From Dehalococcoidia bacterium (GTDB lineage: Bacteria > Chloroflexota > Dehalococcoidia > Lucifugimonadales > Lucifugimonadaceae), in contig JAPKBN010000025.1 in NCBI GenBank assembly GCA_026421215.1, positions 1 through 32,685 of the forward strand: a stretch of DNA of 32,685 bases. The letters run 5' to 3'. The notes under the pieces are model-generated. The model did not search any database. It worked only from the letters and a program-made list of their open reading frames with translations, and had not been told where the DNA came from. Made by a program: the position numbers and the translations under genes. Positions 1 to 7,636 of the stretch are shown here, one piece after another (the stretch's first letter is position 1; every line of letters starts with the position of its first letter).

Positions 1-123
1 GTAGACGTTAGGGAAGAGGAAAGCTGGAGGTAGAGGTACTAGGGCGCGGGTTTCACAGGAAACTATCCAGGGTGTAGCATCCGGCCCATGCCAAACCCCT
101 TAACCCTGGTTTCCCTTTGAGGG

Positions 124-480
124 ATGCGCTCCCACTTGGTACAAGTGGTGATAGCTTCGGCTCCGAAGCTAATTACTGAAGCTCGTAAGATTTATGAGAG
201 TATCACTGACCGGCGGCAAACTCGGAAACCGATGTCGGACTCGGGTGATCAAGAGAGTTCCTCAGTCCTCCGAGAGCGCATCGCCAATCTTCAGGAACGG
301 GTAGATGCCCTTGAGGCCACCGAGTTAGATCAAGCGGACCTCGTTTCACAGATGGCTGAGCAGCAACAGGCGCTTGCAACTGGATTCCAGAAACTGTCAA
401 AGCGTTTGGGATTGCAATTTTGGGCCACTCTAATTGCCTTAGTCGCAGCGATTACCGCGATAGTTATCGTGCTGACCTAA
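124..480 (+). CDS. small tail-anchored coiled-coil protein, function unknown
   Basis: This is a 118-residue hypothetical protein. Residues about 45-95 are rich in heptad-like Glu/Leu/Gln patterns (RIANLQERVDALEA, then a DLVSQMAEQQQAL segment) and probably form a coiled coil. Residues about 98-117 are one uninterrupted hydrophobic stretch ending two residues from the C-terminus, so a tail-anchored inner-membrane protein facing the cytoplasm is likely. The same plan, a polar coiled coil followed by a C-terminal anchor, recurs in many small uncharacterised bacterial proteins. The start is uncertain: the ATG used here has no spaced ribosome-binding site, and an ATG at 232 would give an 82-residue form that keeps both the coil and the anchor. 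A 7-bp inverted repeat (67-73 with 103-109) lies just upstream. No function is proposed. Confidence 0.6.
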   Translation: MRSHLVQVVIASAPKLITEARKIYESITDRRQTRKPMSDSGDQESSSVLRERIANLQERVDALEATELDQADLVSQMAEQQQALATGFQKLSKRLGLQFWATLIALVAAITAIVIVLT

Positions 481-616
481 TCGCATTGGCGGGTTGAGAA
501 CCCAGAATGTGACCTTCGGGTGCCTTGATTAGGTTCGCGTAGACGCCCCTCTTCGCAAGTGCTCTCTGCACTGTAGGCCGCGACACGTCCACACCCACCT
601 TCTGAAAGGGGCTCAT
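464..616 (-). CDS. possible 50-residue HTH micro-ORF or recombinase remnant
   Basis: This short ATG-to-TAA frame reads VSRPTVQRALAKRGVY at residues 11-26. That resembles the recognition-helix region of resolvase-type or AraC-like helix-turn-helix domains. A TAA lies immediately before the ATG, and no ribosome-binding site is visible. The frame overlaps the 3' end of the neighbouring plus-strand gene by 17 bases. It could be a decayed C-terminal fragment of a serine recombinase, a small regulator, or chance. The rest of the gap between 481 and 682 shows nothing else I can support. Confidence 0.2.
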   Translation of the reverse strand: MSPFQKVGVDVSRPTVQRALAKRGVYANLIKAPEGHILGSQPANAIRSAR

Positions 617-682
617 TTACGGGAGGTTACGCTTTTGCATTTACCGTCGGTCCGTTACATCTAACATGGATCCCCGGCGCCC

Positions 683-1687
683 CTACTCGTCTTCGTCAGT
701 TTTTGGCGCTAGCAACCGTAACGCCATCGCCACGTCGACCACGTTTGGGCCGTCGAGCGTTAGCTCTATCTCGACCTTTCGGCCTGGGAGCAATGTCACC
801 TCACGCTCCCCATCCAGTGCGATCGTCCCCGGCCGTCTTTCGATCAGCCGTCTTGCCCCCGGCTGCAACACGCCCCACTCAGACACCAATACCTCGGGTA
901 CCATCCCGGGCGCTATTGGCGCACTCACGGATCGGGCTGTTGGGCCATCGCCCTTGCCAAGCCGAATACGCAGTCCGAACGGCTCGTCTATAGATACAGG
1001 TCGAAGGCGCGAGCCTACAGCGGAAATACCAATGCTGGCGGGTTCCGCCCTAGTCAAAAACACCTCTTCCACGGTGTCCATATTCCAAACGGCGCGCGCG
1101 CCAACAAACATCTCGGTAGAAACAGCGGCGTCAATCAACGCCATATCTACCCATTCATCATCTACGAAAATATCAAGCCGCTTGCACCGGGTGACCGCCG
1201 CATCTACACCCTCGACGCCGGCGGCGATCGAGCCAGCAGCAATCCCAGCCAGCGTGCCCTCAACCATCTGAGGAAACACATTGTTCGTACCAGTCGAGAT
1301 CGGAACCAGCGGCACATCACCCGCGCCCTTGGCGACAACTCGATTCGTGCCGTCACCGCCAAGCGTCACGATGGCACCTACCCCTTGGGCCGCCATCAAT
1401 TTGGCAGCCTGAGTTGAGCCATCCTGATGATCGATGCGCGGCATCTCCAGATAGCTGGAGTCGATATGCTCTTGGACGTCTTCCATCGCCGGCGCGGCGA
1501 GTCGGCTCAAGTCCGGCATGACGATCACACGCTCCACACCGGTCGAAACCAACCCGGCGAATACGCGCCGAAGCGTGTTGGCCTTCTCCTGGTTGGAAAC
1601 GACCCTGCCCGCTGCAACTAGCCGGCGAATGTCCTTCCCCGCGGCAGGGTTGGCGATGATACCGACGGTAATCAGGACGCCATCCAC
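683..1687 (-). CDS. acoX: AcoX-like ATP-NAD kinase family protein
   Basis: This 334-residue protein belongs to the ATP-NAD/diacylglycerol kinase superfamily. It has an N-terminal nucleotide-binding start with NPAAGKD at residues 13-19 and the family hallmark GGDGTNR at 110-116. A downstream PxxTGTNN-like segment follows (PISTGTNNVFP, about 129-139). AcoX proteins of this type are encoded in acetoin dehydrogenase clusters, and their exact role is unsettled; NAD or lipid phosphorylation is possible from the fold. The GTG start overlaps the stop of the upstream E2 gene by 16 bases, which argues for translational coupling and a shared transcript. Length fits the AcoX group better than housekeeping NAD kinase (about 290 residues). 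The E2 neighbour is the main reason for choosing AcoX over another NAD-kinase paralogue. Confidence 0.8.
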   Translation of the reverse strand: MDGVLITVGIIANPAAGKDIRRLVAAGRVVSNQEKANTLRRVFAGLVSTGVERVIVMPDLSRLAAPAMEDVQEHIDSSYLEMPRIDHQDGSTQAAKLMAAQGVGAIVTLGGDGTNRVVAKGAGDVPLVPISTGTNNVFPQMVEGTLAGIAAGSIAAGVEGVDAAVTRCKRLDIFVDDEWVDMALIDAAVSTEMFVGARAVWNMDTVEEVFLTRAEPASIGISAVGSRLRPVSIDEPFGLRIRLGKGDGPTARSVSAPIAPGMVPEVLVSEWGVLQPGARRLIERRPGTIALDGEREVTLLPGRKVEIELTLDGPNVVDVAMALRLLAPKTDEDE

Positions 1688-2892
1688 GCGGGTTCAGCAA
1701 GGTTCGCCACGACCGCTCGGAGCAGTTCTCCGGCCGGAAAGCCGTCTACGGCACGGTGGTCAAATGTCAGGCTCAGGAAGCACATGGACCGGGCCACTAT
1801 GTCACCCTCATACACGGCCGGTTTCTGCACCACGCGCCCAACTCCAAGGATTCCCACCTGAGGTGGGTCCAGCAGCGGGTCAAATGCGTCCACGTTTGCA
1901 GATCCAAGGTTCGTAACGGAGAAAGTTCCGTGGCGCATATCATCCGACTTCAAATCGTTGGATTTGACACGCGACATCACCTCACGGACCCGACGGGCGA
2001 TGTCCAGCGTTGTCATGCCTCCAGCGCCGTGGATGACAGGGACGATAAGTCCATCCGGCATGGCAACGGCAAACGCCAGGTTCACATCGGCGATCAGCCG
2101 AATCTCGTCTCCGGCGAAGTGGGCGTTCATACGCGGGTGGTCTTTTAGCGCCCTGGCGGTTGCACCCAGCACCAGGTCCTGGAACTGCGGTCTTAGCCGG
2201 TGCGTTCGCCATTCGCCCACAAGCTGGCGCTGCATGGCAACTGCGTTTGTGACATCCGCCTCGGTCGTCAGCGTGACCGTCGGGATGCCACCACTTTCCG
2301 TCATTCGCCTCGAAATGGTGGCCCGCAGGCCGGTTAGTGGGATGGTTTCTGCAACAGGTGGCCCGTCTTCGACTGGATACGACGGCGCAGCGACTGGCGC
2401 TGCCGGAAGTGGCCCGGCGGCGGCGGCTCGAACGTCGTCTTCGAGTATCCGGCCGCCCGGTCCACTTCCGGTCACTGACTCAACATCGATTCCTAATTCA
2501 CGAGCGACCTTACGCGCGATCGGGGTGATCTGGCGTCGGCCACCCACAGCTCCTCGAGGTCCGGCCGGGGGGCCAGCCACTGGAGTCGGCGAAGGTGCCG
2601 GAGCGCTCGCTTTCGCATCCGTCATCGGTTCGGGCAGATCTATAGCCTCTTCACCGGCAGCAAGAAGCACTGCAAGAACCGTGCCAGTATCGACCGTCAT
2701 CCCCTCAGGAACAACGATGCGGGCTAACGTCCCTGCTCCCGGCGACTCCACCTCACTATTGACCTTGGCGGATTCGACCTCACAAAGCGGATCGCCCTCT
2801 TCAACGGGGTCGCCTTCCTGCTTGAGCCACTTCACGATGGTGCCATCGTTCATGCCCATACCCCATTGGGGGAGAAGAACTCTGGTCGGCAT
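1672..2892 (-). CDS. acoC: dihydrolipoamide acyltransferase (E2) of a 2-oxoacid/acetoin dehydrogenase
   Basis: This is the E2 core of an acetoin, pyruvate or related dehydrogenase complex. It transfers the acyl group from lipoate to CoA in the cytoplasm. The 406 residues show one lipoyl domain (about 1-80, lipoylated lysine K43 in EVESAKVNSEVESP), a proline/alanine linker, a peripheral subunit-binding domain (about 120-157, ITPIARKVARELGID), another linker, and the catalytic domain with the DHRAVDG active-site motif near residue 379. The ATG start has AGGGA 8 bases upstream. The downstream acoX-like gene overlaps it. E1 genes lie about 2.5 kb upstream, cut off by three unrelated genes, so E2 probably has its own promoter. 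The substrate cannot be fixed from sequence; AcoX adjacency favours acetoin. Confidence 0.92.
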   Translation of the reverse strand: MPTRVLLPQWGMGMNDGTIVKWLKQEGDPVEEGDPLCEVESAKVNSEVESPGAGTLARIVVPEGMTVDTGTVLAVLLAAGEEAIDLPEPMTDAKASAPAPSPTPVAGPPAGPRGAVGGRRQITPIARKVARELGIDVESVTGSGPGGRILEDDVRAAAAGPLPAAPVAAPSYPVEDGPPVAETIPLTGLRATISRRMTESGGIPTVTLTTEADVTNAVAMQRQLVGEWRTHRLRPQFQDLVLGATARALKDHPRMNAHFAGDEIRLIADVNLAFAVAMPDGLIVPVIHGAGGMTTLDIARRVREVMSRVKSNDLKSDDMRHGTFSVTNLGSANVDAFDPLLDPPQVGILGVGRVVQKPAVYEGDIVARSMCFLSLTFDHRAVDGFPAGELLRAVVANLAEPAWMAS

Positions 2893-3006
2893 ACGGCGTT
2901 CCCTGGTCTGCTGATAACGAGTGGACTAAGAGCGGCGCAAACAAATCACGCCAGCGGCGAAAGCATACATCGCACCGGATGTGTTCAGCCAGAGGTGGAA
3001 AGTGAT

Positions 3007-3267
3007 CTACCCGACCACAAGCGTATCCAACAACGCCGTCGCATCGTCCGCACTTGGCACCACGGCTACTCCTGCCACTCCCGTCGCACCGTCCAGAACG
3101 AAAGTCAGTGCACCACGAAGGCTGTCCCATCTGGTGACCCTCACATCACGTTCAAACGCACATGCCACAGCCGCAACTGACATGAGGGCGGCAAGGAGCA
3201 CCAACCAACTGGTACGGTGCCGTGTGGATACGGCGGGTTTATAAAATTCGTGACTGGGTGATGGCAA
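3007..3267 (-). CDS. possible small lipoprotein or membrane-anchored protein
   Basis: This 86-residue frame begins at a TTG. It carries a basic segment (residues 14-20), then a hydrophobic run LVLLAALMSVAAVAC at 22-36 that ends in a cysteine, like a weak lipoprotein signal or a single membrane anchor. The remainder has no motif I recognise. No good ribosome-binding site precedes the TTG. The frame starts 5 bases from the divergent tag gene, so it fills most of the 379-base gap between E2 and tag. It may be real or a chance open frame. Confidence 0.3.
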   Translation of the reverse strand: MPSPSHEFYKPAVSTRHRTSWLVLLAALMSVAAVACAFERDVRVTRWDSLRGALTFVLDGATGVAGVAVVPSADDATALLDTLVVG

Positions 3268-3271
3268 CTGA

Positions 3272-3832
3272 ATGACTGTTCGATGTGAATGGGCCTCAAG
3301 TAACGACCTGATGGCCGAGTATCACGACACTGAATGGGGCGTGCCGTCGCACGACGACATTCACTTGTTTGAGATGCTGGTCCTAGAAGGATCACAGGCA
3401 GGATTAAGCTGGCAAACGATCCTCAACAAGCGCGAGGGCTATCGCGCCGCGTTTGCGAACTTCGATCTAGCCACTATTTCAACTTACGGTAAATCCGATG
3501 TCGAAAGACTCACTCAGAACGCCGGGATTGTGCGGCATCAGGGCAAGATCGAGGCGACGATCGGCAATGCCATCACGTCGTTGGTCGTTCAGGCCGAGTT
3601 TGGAAGTCTGGATGCCTACCTGTGGGGTTTGGCTGGAGGCCAGCCGATCAAGAATTCACCCGAGACGATGGGTGACGTTCAGGCCACAACCGAGGTCTCG
3701 AGTTCGATGAGCAAAGCCCTCAAGAATCGGGGGTTTCGCTTTGTCGGGCCAACAACCGTGTACGCGTTCATGCAATCAACGGGCATGGTGAACGATCACG
3801 TGGTCACATGCTTCCGTCATAACGAAGTATGA
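3272..3832 (+). CDS. tag: DNA-3-methyladenine glycosylase I
   Basis: This base-excision repair glycosylase removes 3-methyladenine from alkylated DNA. The 186 residues align along their length with E. coli Tag. The four zinc-snap ligands are C5, H18 (in YHDTEWGVP), H176 and C180 (in NDHVVTC). The base-binding glutamate is E39 and the stacking tryptophan W47, in LEGSQAGLSW. KALKNRGFRFVGPTT near residue 148 matches the DNA-contact part of the family. Length equals the family norm. The ATG has only a weak GGTGATGG-like upstream element. It runs opposite to the flanking dehydrogenase genes and ends 59 bases before the peptidase E homologue. Confidence 0.95.
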   Translation: MTVRCEWASSNDLMAEYHDTEWGVPSHDDIHLFEMLVLEGSQAGLSWQTILNKREGYRAAFANFDLATISTYGKSDVERLTQNAGIVRHQGKIEATIGNAITSLVVQAEFGSLDAYLWGLAGGQPIKNSPETMGDVQATTEVSSSMSKALKNRGFRFVGPTTVYAFMQSTGMVNDHVVTCFRHNEV

Positions 3833-3891
3833 TCCCGGTCCCGGTAGTCATCAGATATTCACAGGCAATCTGAGTTTCAGGAGCAGCGAAA

Positions 3892-4596
3892 TTGGACAAG
3901 CAAATCTTCGGCATTGGCGGCGACTTTTTCCCCCCACAGTGGAAACACCCGCTACTTCGTGAGCACCTCCTGACACTGTCAGATAAATCACGCCCGAAGG
4001 TCTGTTACGTAGGATCTGCCACCGGCGACAACGCCCAGAACATAGCGACCTTTTATCAAGAATTCGGCCGGCACAACACTGAGACGTCTCACTTGAGCCT
4101 GTACTCGCCGCCACAGAAGGACATTCGCTCCTACGTGATGAAACACGACATAATCTATGTCGGCGGAGGCAGCACTAAGAATCTGATGGCCCTCTGGAAC
4201 GAGTGGGGGTTCGGTGAGATCATGCGCGAGGCGTGGGAGGCCGGAATCATCCTCTCAGGCACGAGCGCTGGGTCGATCTGCTGGTTCGACGACTGCATTA
4301 CGGACTCGATTCCCGGCGGGCTGACCGCGCTGAAGTGCACTGGCCTACTAAAGGGCAGCAACTCCACCCACTACAGCGGTCACCCAGACCGGCCGTCCAC
4401 ATACCGAAGACTGATCGCTTCCGGCGAGGTCTCTGATGGGATCGCCACGGACGACAACTGCGCCATCCACTACATAGGCGACGAGCTGCACGAAATCGTC
4501 ACGCAGGACCCGGCCTGCCGGGCATACCGTGTTGAACGAGACGGCGACGGCTACAAAGAGACGCCGCTCGATGCGAGATATCTGGGTCAGGACTGA
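3892..4596 (+). CDS. peptidase S51 family (peptidase E/cyanophycinase-like)
   Basis: This is a putative cytoplasmic serine peptidase of the S51 fold, whose members cleave Asp-Xaa dipeptides or cyanophycin. The visible fold markers are YVGGGSTKNL (residues 89-98) and the nucleophile elbow SGTSAGSICWF, with S125 as the likely nucleophile. The histidine of the triad is probably H160 or H164 (THYSGHPDRP). Length is 234 residues, near PepE (229). The TTG start is preferred because AGGAG lies 8 bases upstream (3879-3883). The precise substrate is not deducible. The gene converges on the HAD gene, with only 20 bases between the stops. Confidence 0.85.
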   Translation: MDKQIFGIGGDFFPPQWKHPLLREHLLTLSDKSRPKVCYVGSATGDNAQNIATFYQEFGRHNTETSHLSLYSPPQKDIRSYVMKHDIIYVGGGSTKNLMALWNEWGFGEIMREAWEAGIILSGTSAGSICWFDDCITDSIPGGLTALKCTGLLKGSNSTHYSGHPDRPSTYRRLIASGEVSDGIATDDNCAIHYIGDELHEIVTQDPACRAYRVERDGDGYKETPLDARYLGQD

Positions 4597-4617
4597 GGGC
4601 GTATTGACATCCGCCCT
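4596..4617. terminator. short bidirectional hairpin between convergent stops
   Basis: AGGGCG (4596-4601) pairs with CGCCCT (4612-4617) across a 10-base loop. This fills the gap between the converging peptidase E and HAD genes and overlaps both ends. There is no T-run, so an intrinsic terminator is only a possibility. Confidence 0.3.
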
Positions 4618-5318
4618 TATCCCAACAGCGAGTCCGCAAGCTCCGTAAAGTTGGTTACCGTCACATCAGGCACATGCGGCGAATCCTCATACGGCAGCGC
4701 GTAACGATTCACGAACGCCCCCCGCATACCACATGCCCGCGCACCCATCACGTCAAACGAGTTCGCCGAGACCATCAAGCACTCACCTATCTCAAGCCCA
4801 AGAATGTGCGCTGCCCGCCGGTAGACACCGGGATGTGGTTTGAACGCACCCACGACCTGTACCGAGATAACATCATCAAAGTCCCACTTGATTCGATTCT
4901 TCACCAGATGGGCAAGGAAATCCGGTTCGCCGTTTGAGAGCGCAACAAGCTTGAATCTGGTCTTCAGGCGTTCAAGACCGGCAACAACTTCCGGAAATGG
5001 CGCCAGACTCTGCCAGGCGATCATGAAATCCTTAATCTCATCCCGGGTTGCCTCAACATGGTTCAATCCGAGGACGTAGGCAAAAGCCCGTCGGGCGACC
5101 TCGAGATAACCAGAGTGCCCAAGATCAACGATGTTGTCCTGGTACTGCTCAATTCGTTGCCGATACCGCCACTGCGCCCAGAACTCGGCCGGATCAGCAT
5201 CCGATCCCTTCACCGCCAGAAATTCGCCGATAAACGGCGTCAAACTGCCACCCAGATCAAGCACAGTCCCAAACAGATCAAACGTGAGGGCCTTGCAGTT
5301 CTCAAGCTCCGGGTTCAA
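4617..5318 (-). CDS. haloacid dehalogenase-like (type II HAD) hydrolase
   Basis: This HAD-superfamily hydrolase most resembles (S)-2-haloacid dehalogenases. Motif I is FDLFGTVLD with nucleophile D14. Motif II is LSNGEPDFL near residue 130. The motif III lysine is in FKPHPGVY (about 159-166). The last motif is SANSFDVMGARACGMRGAFVNR, split here for description, around residues 184-205; its S-N-D-GA-G-NR spacing is typical of the dehalogenase subgroup. The length of 233 residues is normal. The TTG start is supported by GGAG 8 bases upstream. Dehalogenation of 2-haloacids is the family activity; the physiological substrate here is unknown. It lies just past the hairpin that closes the E1 transcript and probably has its own promoter. 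Confidence 0.85.
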   Translation of the reverse strand: MNPELENCKALTFDLFGTVLDLGGSLTPFIGEFLAVKGSDADPAEFWAQWRYRQRIEQYQDNIVDLGHSGYLEVARRAFAYVLGLNHVEATRDEIKDFMIAWQSLAPFPEVVAGLERLKTRFKLVALSNGEPDFLAHLVKNRIKWDFDDVISVQVVGAFKPHPGVYRRAAHILGLEIGECLMVSANSFDVMGARACGMRGAFVNRYALPYEDSPHVPDVTVTNFTELADSLLG

Positions 5319-5352
5319 CAGATCCGCTCCGTTCTAATACCAAACTAACAAC

Positions 5353-5394
5353 GGGGCTCCAGTGCACGGTTTCGAAAACCGGCCCGGGAGCCCC
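5353..5394 (-). terminator. two-tier hairpin terminator after the E1 operon
   Basis: The outer arms GGGGCTCC (5353-5360) and GGAGCCCC (5387-5394) enclose an inner hairpin, CGGTTT (5367-5372) with AAACCG (5376-5381). On the minus strand the structure follows the E1-beta stop by about 28 bases and is followed by a T-rich GTTGTTAGTTT. It probably ends the acoA-acoB transcript before the HAD gene. Confidence 0.65.
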
Positions 5395-5422
5395 ATTTCA
5401 ATAATACAAAAGACGCCGGAAC

Positions 5423-6406
5423 CTACTCCAGCGTGCGCTTCACCGCGGTGACTATCTTTTCTTTCGTGGGGTAGACCAGCTTTTCCAGTACCGGACTGTA
5501 TGGGATGTGGACCTGCTCTGAGGCCACCTTGACGATCGGCGCCTGCAGGGACCAGAAGCCTTCTTCGGCCACGATAGACGCAATCTCCGACGCCGCGCTG
5601 CACACCTTGTGCGCCGGGTCTGCAATCACAAGCCGTCCAGTCCTCTCGACAGACTCCAGGATGGTCCCCTTGTCCAGTGGGACAAGCGTTCGAGGGTCGA
5701 TCACCTCGACCGATATGCCATCGGCCTCAAGCTCGTCCGCAGCGGCTATCGCGTGCGGCACAGAACCGGCGATCGCCACCACTGTCACATCGGTTCCCTC
5801 GCGGAGCGTATTCGCCTGCCCAAACGGGACAAGCAGCTCACCGTTCGGCAGGTCCTCGTTGGCCGGCACATCCCCTCGGTTCCCAAACAGGGTCCCGTCC
5901 TCAAACATGATCACCACATCGTCGTCACGGATCGCTGTCTTCATCAGGCCCTTCATGTCGGCCGGGTTCGAGGGGGCAACGATCTTAAGTCCAGGCATGT
6001 TCATGAACATCGGGTACGAGCGGTCCGAGTGATGCGCCGCCGAGCCGCCGCCGTAATACATCGTGGCCCTGTAAACGACAGGCAGGTTGACCTGTCCACC
6101 AAACATATAGCGCATCTTGGCGGCTTGACTCACGAGTTGGTCCATTGCGACCCACATAAAGCTTGTCAGCGTTTCGACCACTGGCCTCATCCCAACGGCT
6201 GCAGCCCCCACAGCGGCGCCAAAAAAAGCGTTCTCGGACAGAGGTGTGTCCAGCACACGCTTTTCGCCGAACTCCTCGAGGAGCCCCATCGTCGCTCCAT
6301 AGATCGAGCGTTTGATGTCCTCACCCATGATGAAGACGGACTCGTCCCGTTCCATTTCTTCGTGTAGCGCTTGATTGATTGCGTTTACAAATACTGTTTC
6401 TGGCAC
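5423..6406 (-). CDS. acoB: 2-oxoacid/acetoin dehydrogenase E1 component, beta subunit
   Basis: This is the beta chain of a thiamine-diphosphate-dependent E1. With the alpha chain it decarboxylates the 2-oxoacid or cleaves acetoin and acylates E2 lipoate. The 327 residues comprise the transketolase pyrimidine-binding domain (about 1-175, with GEDI, DTPLSENAFFGAAVGAA and the DQLVSQAAKMRYMFGG region) and the C-terminal transketolase domain (about 195-320, with IDPRTLVPLDKGTI). It starts at GTG, 70 bases after the alpha-subunit stop, so the two are one operon. No strong Shine-Dalgarno precedes the GTG. Gene order alpha-beta and the AcoX-like gene elsewhere in the cluster favour an acetoin dehydrogenase, but a pyruvate or branched-chain enzyme is not excluded. 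Confidence 0.92.
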   Translation of the reverse strand: MPETVFVNAINQALHEEMERDESVFIMGEDIKRSIYGATMGLLEEFGEKRVLDTPLSENAFFGAAVGAAAVGMRPVVETLTSFMWVAMDQLVSQAAKMRYMFGGQVNLPVVYRATMYYGGGSAAHHSDRSYPMFMNMPGLKIVAPSNPADMKGLMKTAIRDDDVVIMFEDGTLFGNRGDVPANEDLPNGELLVPFGQANTLREGTDVTVVAIAGSVPHAIAAADELEADGISVEVIDPRTLVPLDKGTILESVERTGRLVIADPAHKVCSAASEIASIVAEEGFWSLQAPIVKVASEQVHIPYSPVLEKLVYPTKEKIVTAVKRTLE

Positions 6407-6477
6407 GGTCTTAAAACTCGCTTTACGTCCGGTCGTTCCCGGAAATTTGGAGACTTACCCTGAAATGTTTCGGGCGA

Positions 6478-7467
6478 CTAGGCTTGCGGGATCGGGTTCG
6501 CGAACATGTCGTCGAACAAATCCTCGGGTTCCGGGAACGGACTGTTTCGGGCGAACTCCAACGCCTCATCGATCTCTTTTCTTACCTCGTCCCTCACGGC
6601 ATCGCACTCTTCCTGTGTCGCAATGCCCTGTTCAACCAGACGTTTCTCGTGGATCACGATCGGATCACGCTGGCGCCACCTCTCAATTTCTTCTTCTGGC
6701 CGATACTCGCCACGGCGAATCCGCCCTAGGCCCAGAGAGTGTTCTTCGTATCGGTAGGTGAGGCCCTCGACAAGGCTCGGCCCTTCGCCAGCACGAGCGC
6801 GCTCGATAGCCACGCTGATCGCCTCATACATAGCGACCACGTCCTGCCCGTCTACAAGCACTCCTGGCATGTTGTAGGCACTCGCGCGGTCGGAGACGTG
6901 CTCCACCGCAACAGTGTCCCGGTACGACGTCGTCACAGCGTACTGGTTGTTCTCACATATGAAGATGATCGGCAGCTTCCAAACGGACGCCAGGTTCATA
7001 GACTCGTGGCAAGCCCCCTGGTTCGAAGCTCCGTCACCGAAGAACACCGCCGATATAAAGTCCTCGCCCTTGATCTTGGATGCCAGCGCCGCTCCGGTCG
7101 CCACCGGCAGTGACGATCCAAGAATCCCGGACTCGCCGAGGATCCCGATGGAGAAGTCGGCAAGATGCATAGAGCCGCCCTTGCCCTTGCAGTAGCCATC
7201 TACACGACCAAGTAACTCCGCCATGGCGCGCTTTGGGTCTCCGCCCTTAGCAAGAGGGTGACCGTGTGAGCGGTGGTTGCCGGCGATGTAATCAGTGTCC
7301 TGCATGGCAACGCAGGCGCCCACGGCCACAGCCTCTTCGCCGATATACGGATGCGCGGCACCGCCGAACTCGCCTTTGGCGTAGATGTCGATCACCGTCT
7401 CCTCGAAATGTCGAATCGTCCACATGCGCCGGAGCATCAACATCAAGAGATCTTTATCGATGGCCAA
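6478..7467 (-). CDS. acoA: 2-oxoacid/acetoin dehydrogenase E1 component, alpha subunit
   Basis: This is the thiamine-diphosphate-binding alpha chain of the E1 heterotetramer. The cofactor motif runs from GDGAS at residues 144-148 to NN at 173-174 (CENNQYAV), the classic GDG-X(25-30)-NN spacing. HRSHGHPLAKGGD (about 65-77) and KGKGGSMHL (94-102) are conserved E1-alpha segments. The length of 329 residues matches AcoA/PdhA. The TTG start is convincing because GAGGAGG (7474-7480) sits 6 bases upstream. The gene heads the acoA-acoB unit. A perfect TATAAT hexamer and a 10-bp-arm palindrome lie about 120-150 bases upstream and probably control the pair. No dihydrolipoamide dehydrogenase (E3) is encoded in the window, so E3 must come from elsewhere. 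Confidence 0.93.
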   Translation of the reverse strand: MAIDKDLLMLMLRRMWTIRHFEETVIDIYAKGEFGGAAHPYIGEEAVAVGACVAMQDTDYIAGNHRSHGHPLAKGGDPKRAMAELLGRVDGYCKGKGGSMHLADFSIGILGESGILGSSLPVATGAALASKIKGEDFISAVFFGDGASNQGACHESMNLASVWKLPIIFICENNQYAVTTSYRDTVAVEHVSDRASAYNMPGVLVDGQDVVAMYEAISVAIERARAGEGPSLVEGLTYRYEEHSLGLGRIRRGEYRPEEEIERWRQRDPIVIHEKRLVEQGIATQEECDAVRDEVRKEIDEALEFARNSPFPEPEDLFDDMFANPIPQA

Positions 7468-7586
7468 GGGCTGCCTCCTCAGGCGTTTTGAAAGGGTGTA
7501 CTTATTTTGAGGATATCGGGAACTATCATGAAGTCTGGTCTGTAAAGGTCAAAATCCAGAGCCAGATATCCCCGCGAGGCAGCGTG

Positions 7587-7620
7587 ATTATATCCCTGCA
7601 CAGAAATCTGTTTCTGTGCA
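7587..7620 (-). promoter_or_regulatory. candidate acoA promoter with overlapping palindromic operator
   Basis: On the minus strand a perfect TATAAT (plus 7587-7592) lies 120 bases upstream of the acoA TTG. Immediately upstream is a perfect palindrome, TGCACAGAAA (7597-7606) and TTTCTGTGCA (7611-7620), separated by TCTG. It covers the -10/-35 spacer and the place of the -35 hexamer, whose sequence (AGAAAC, 17 bases from TATAAT) is poor. That geometry suits a repressor or a weak promoter needing an activator. The hairpin could instead be a terminator of the upstream DUF1294 gene, but it lacks a T-run. Confidence 0.5.
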
Positions 7621-7636
7621 CGCCCCAGGGCTGACT

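Noticed and set aside
666-1271. 201-residue plus-strand frame opposite the AcoX-like gene
   Set aside because: Low-complexity Ser/Thr/Pro-rich translation antisense to a gene with clear GGDGTNR and NPAAGK motifs; a shadow of GC-rich coding.
1958-2914. 318-residue plus-strand frame opposite the E2 gene
   Set aside because: Compositionally biased and without motifs; the opposite strand encodes a full lipoyl-E2 protein.
5609-6367. 252-residue plus-strand frame opposite E1-beta
   Set aside because: His/Arg-rich antisense product with no family features; E1-beta is unambiguous.
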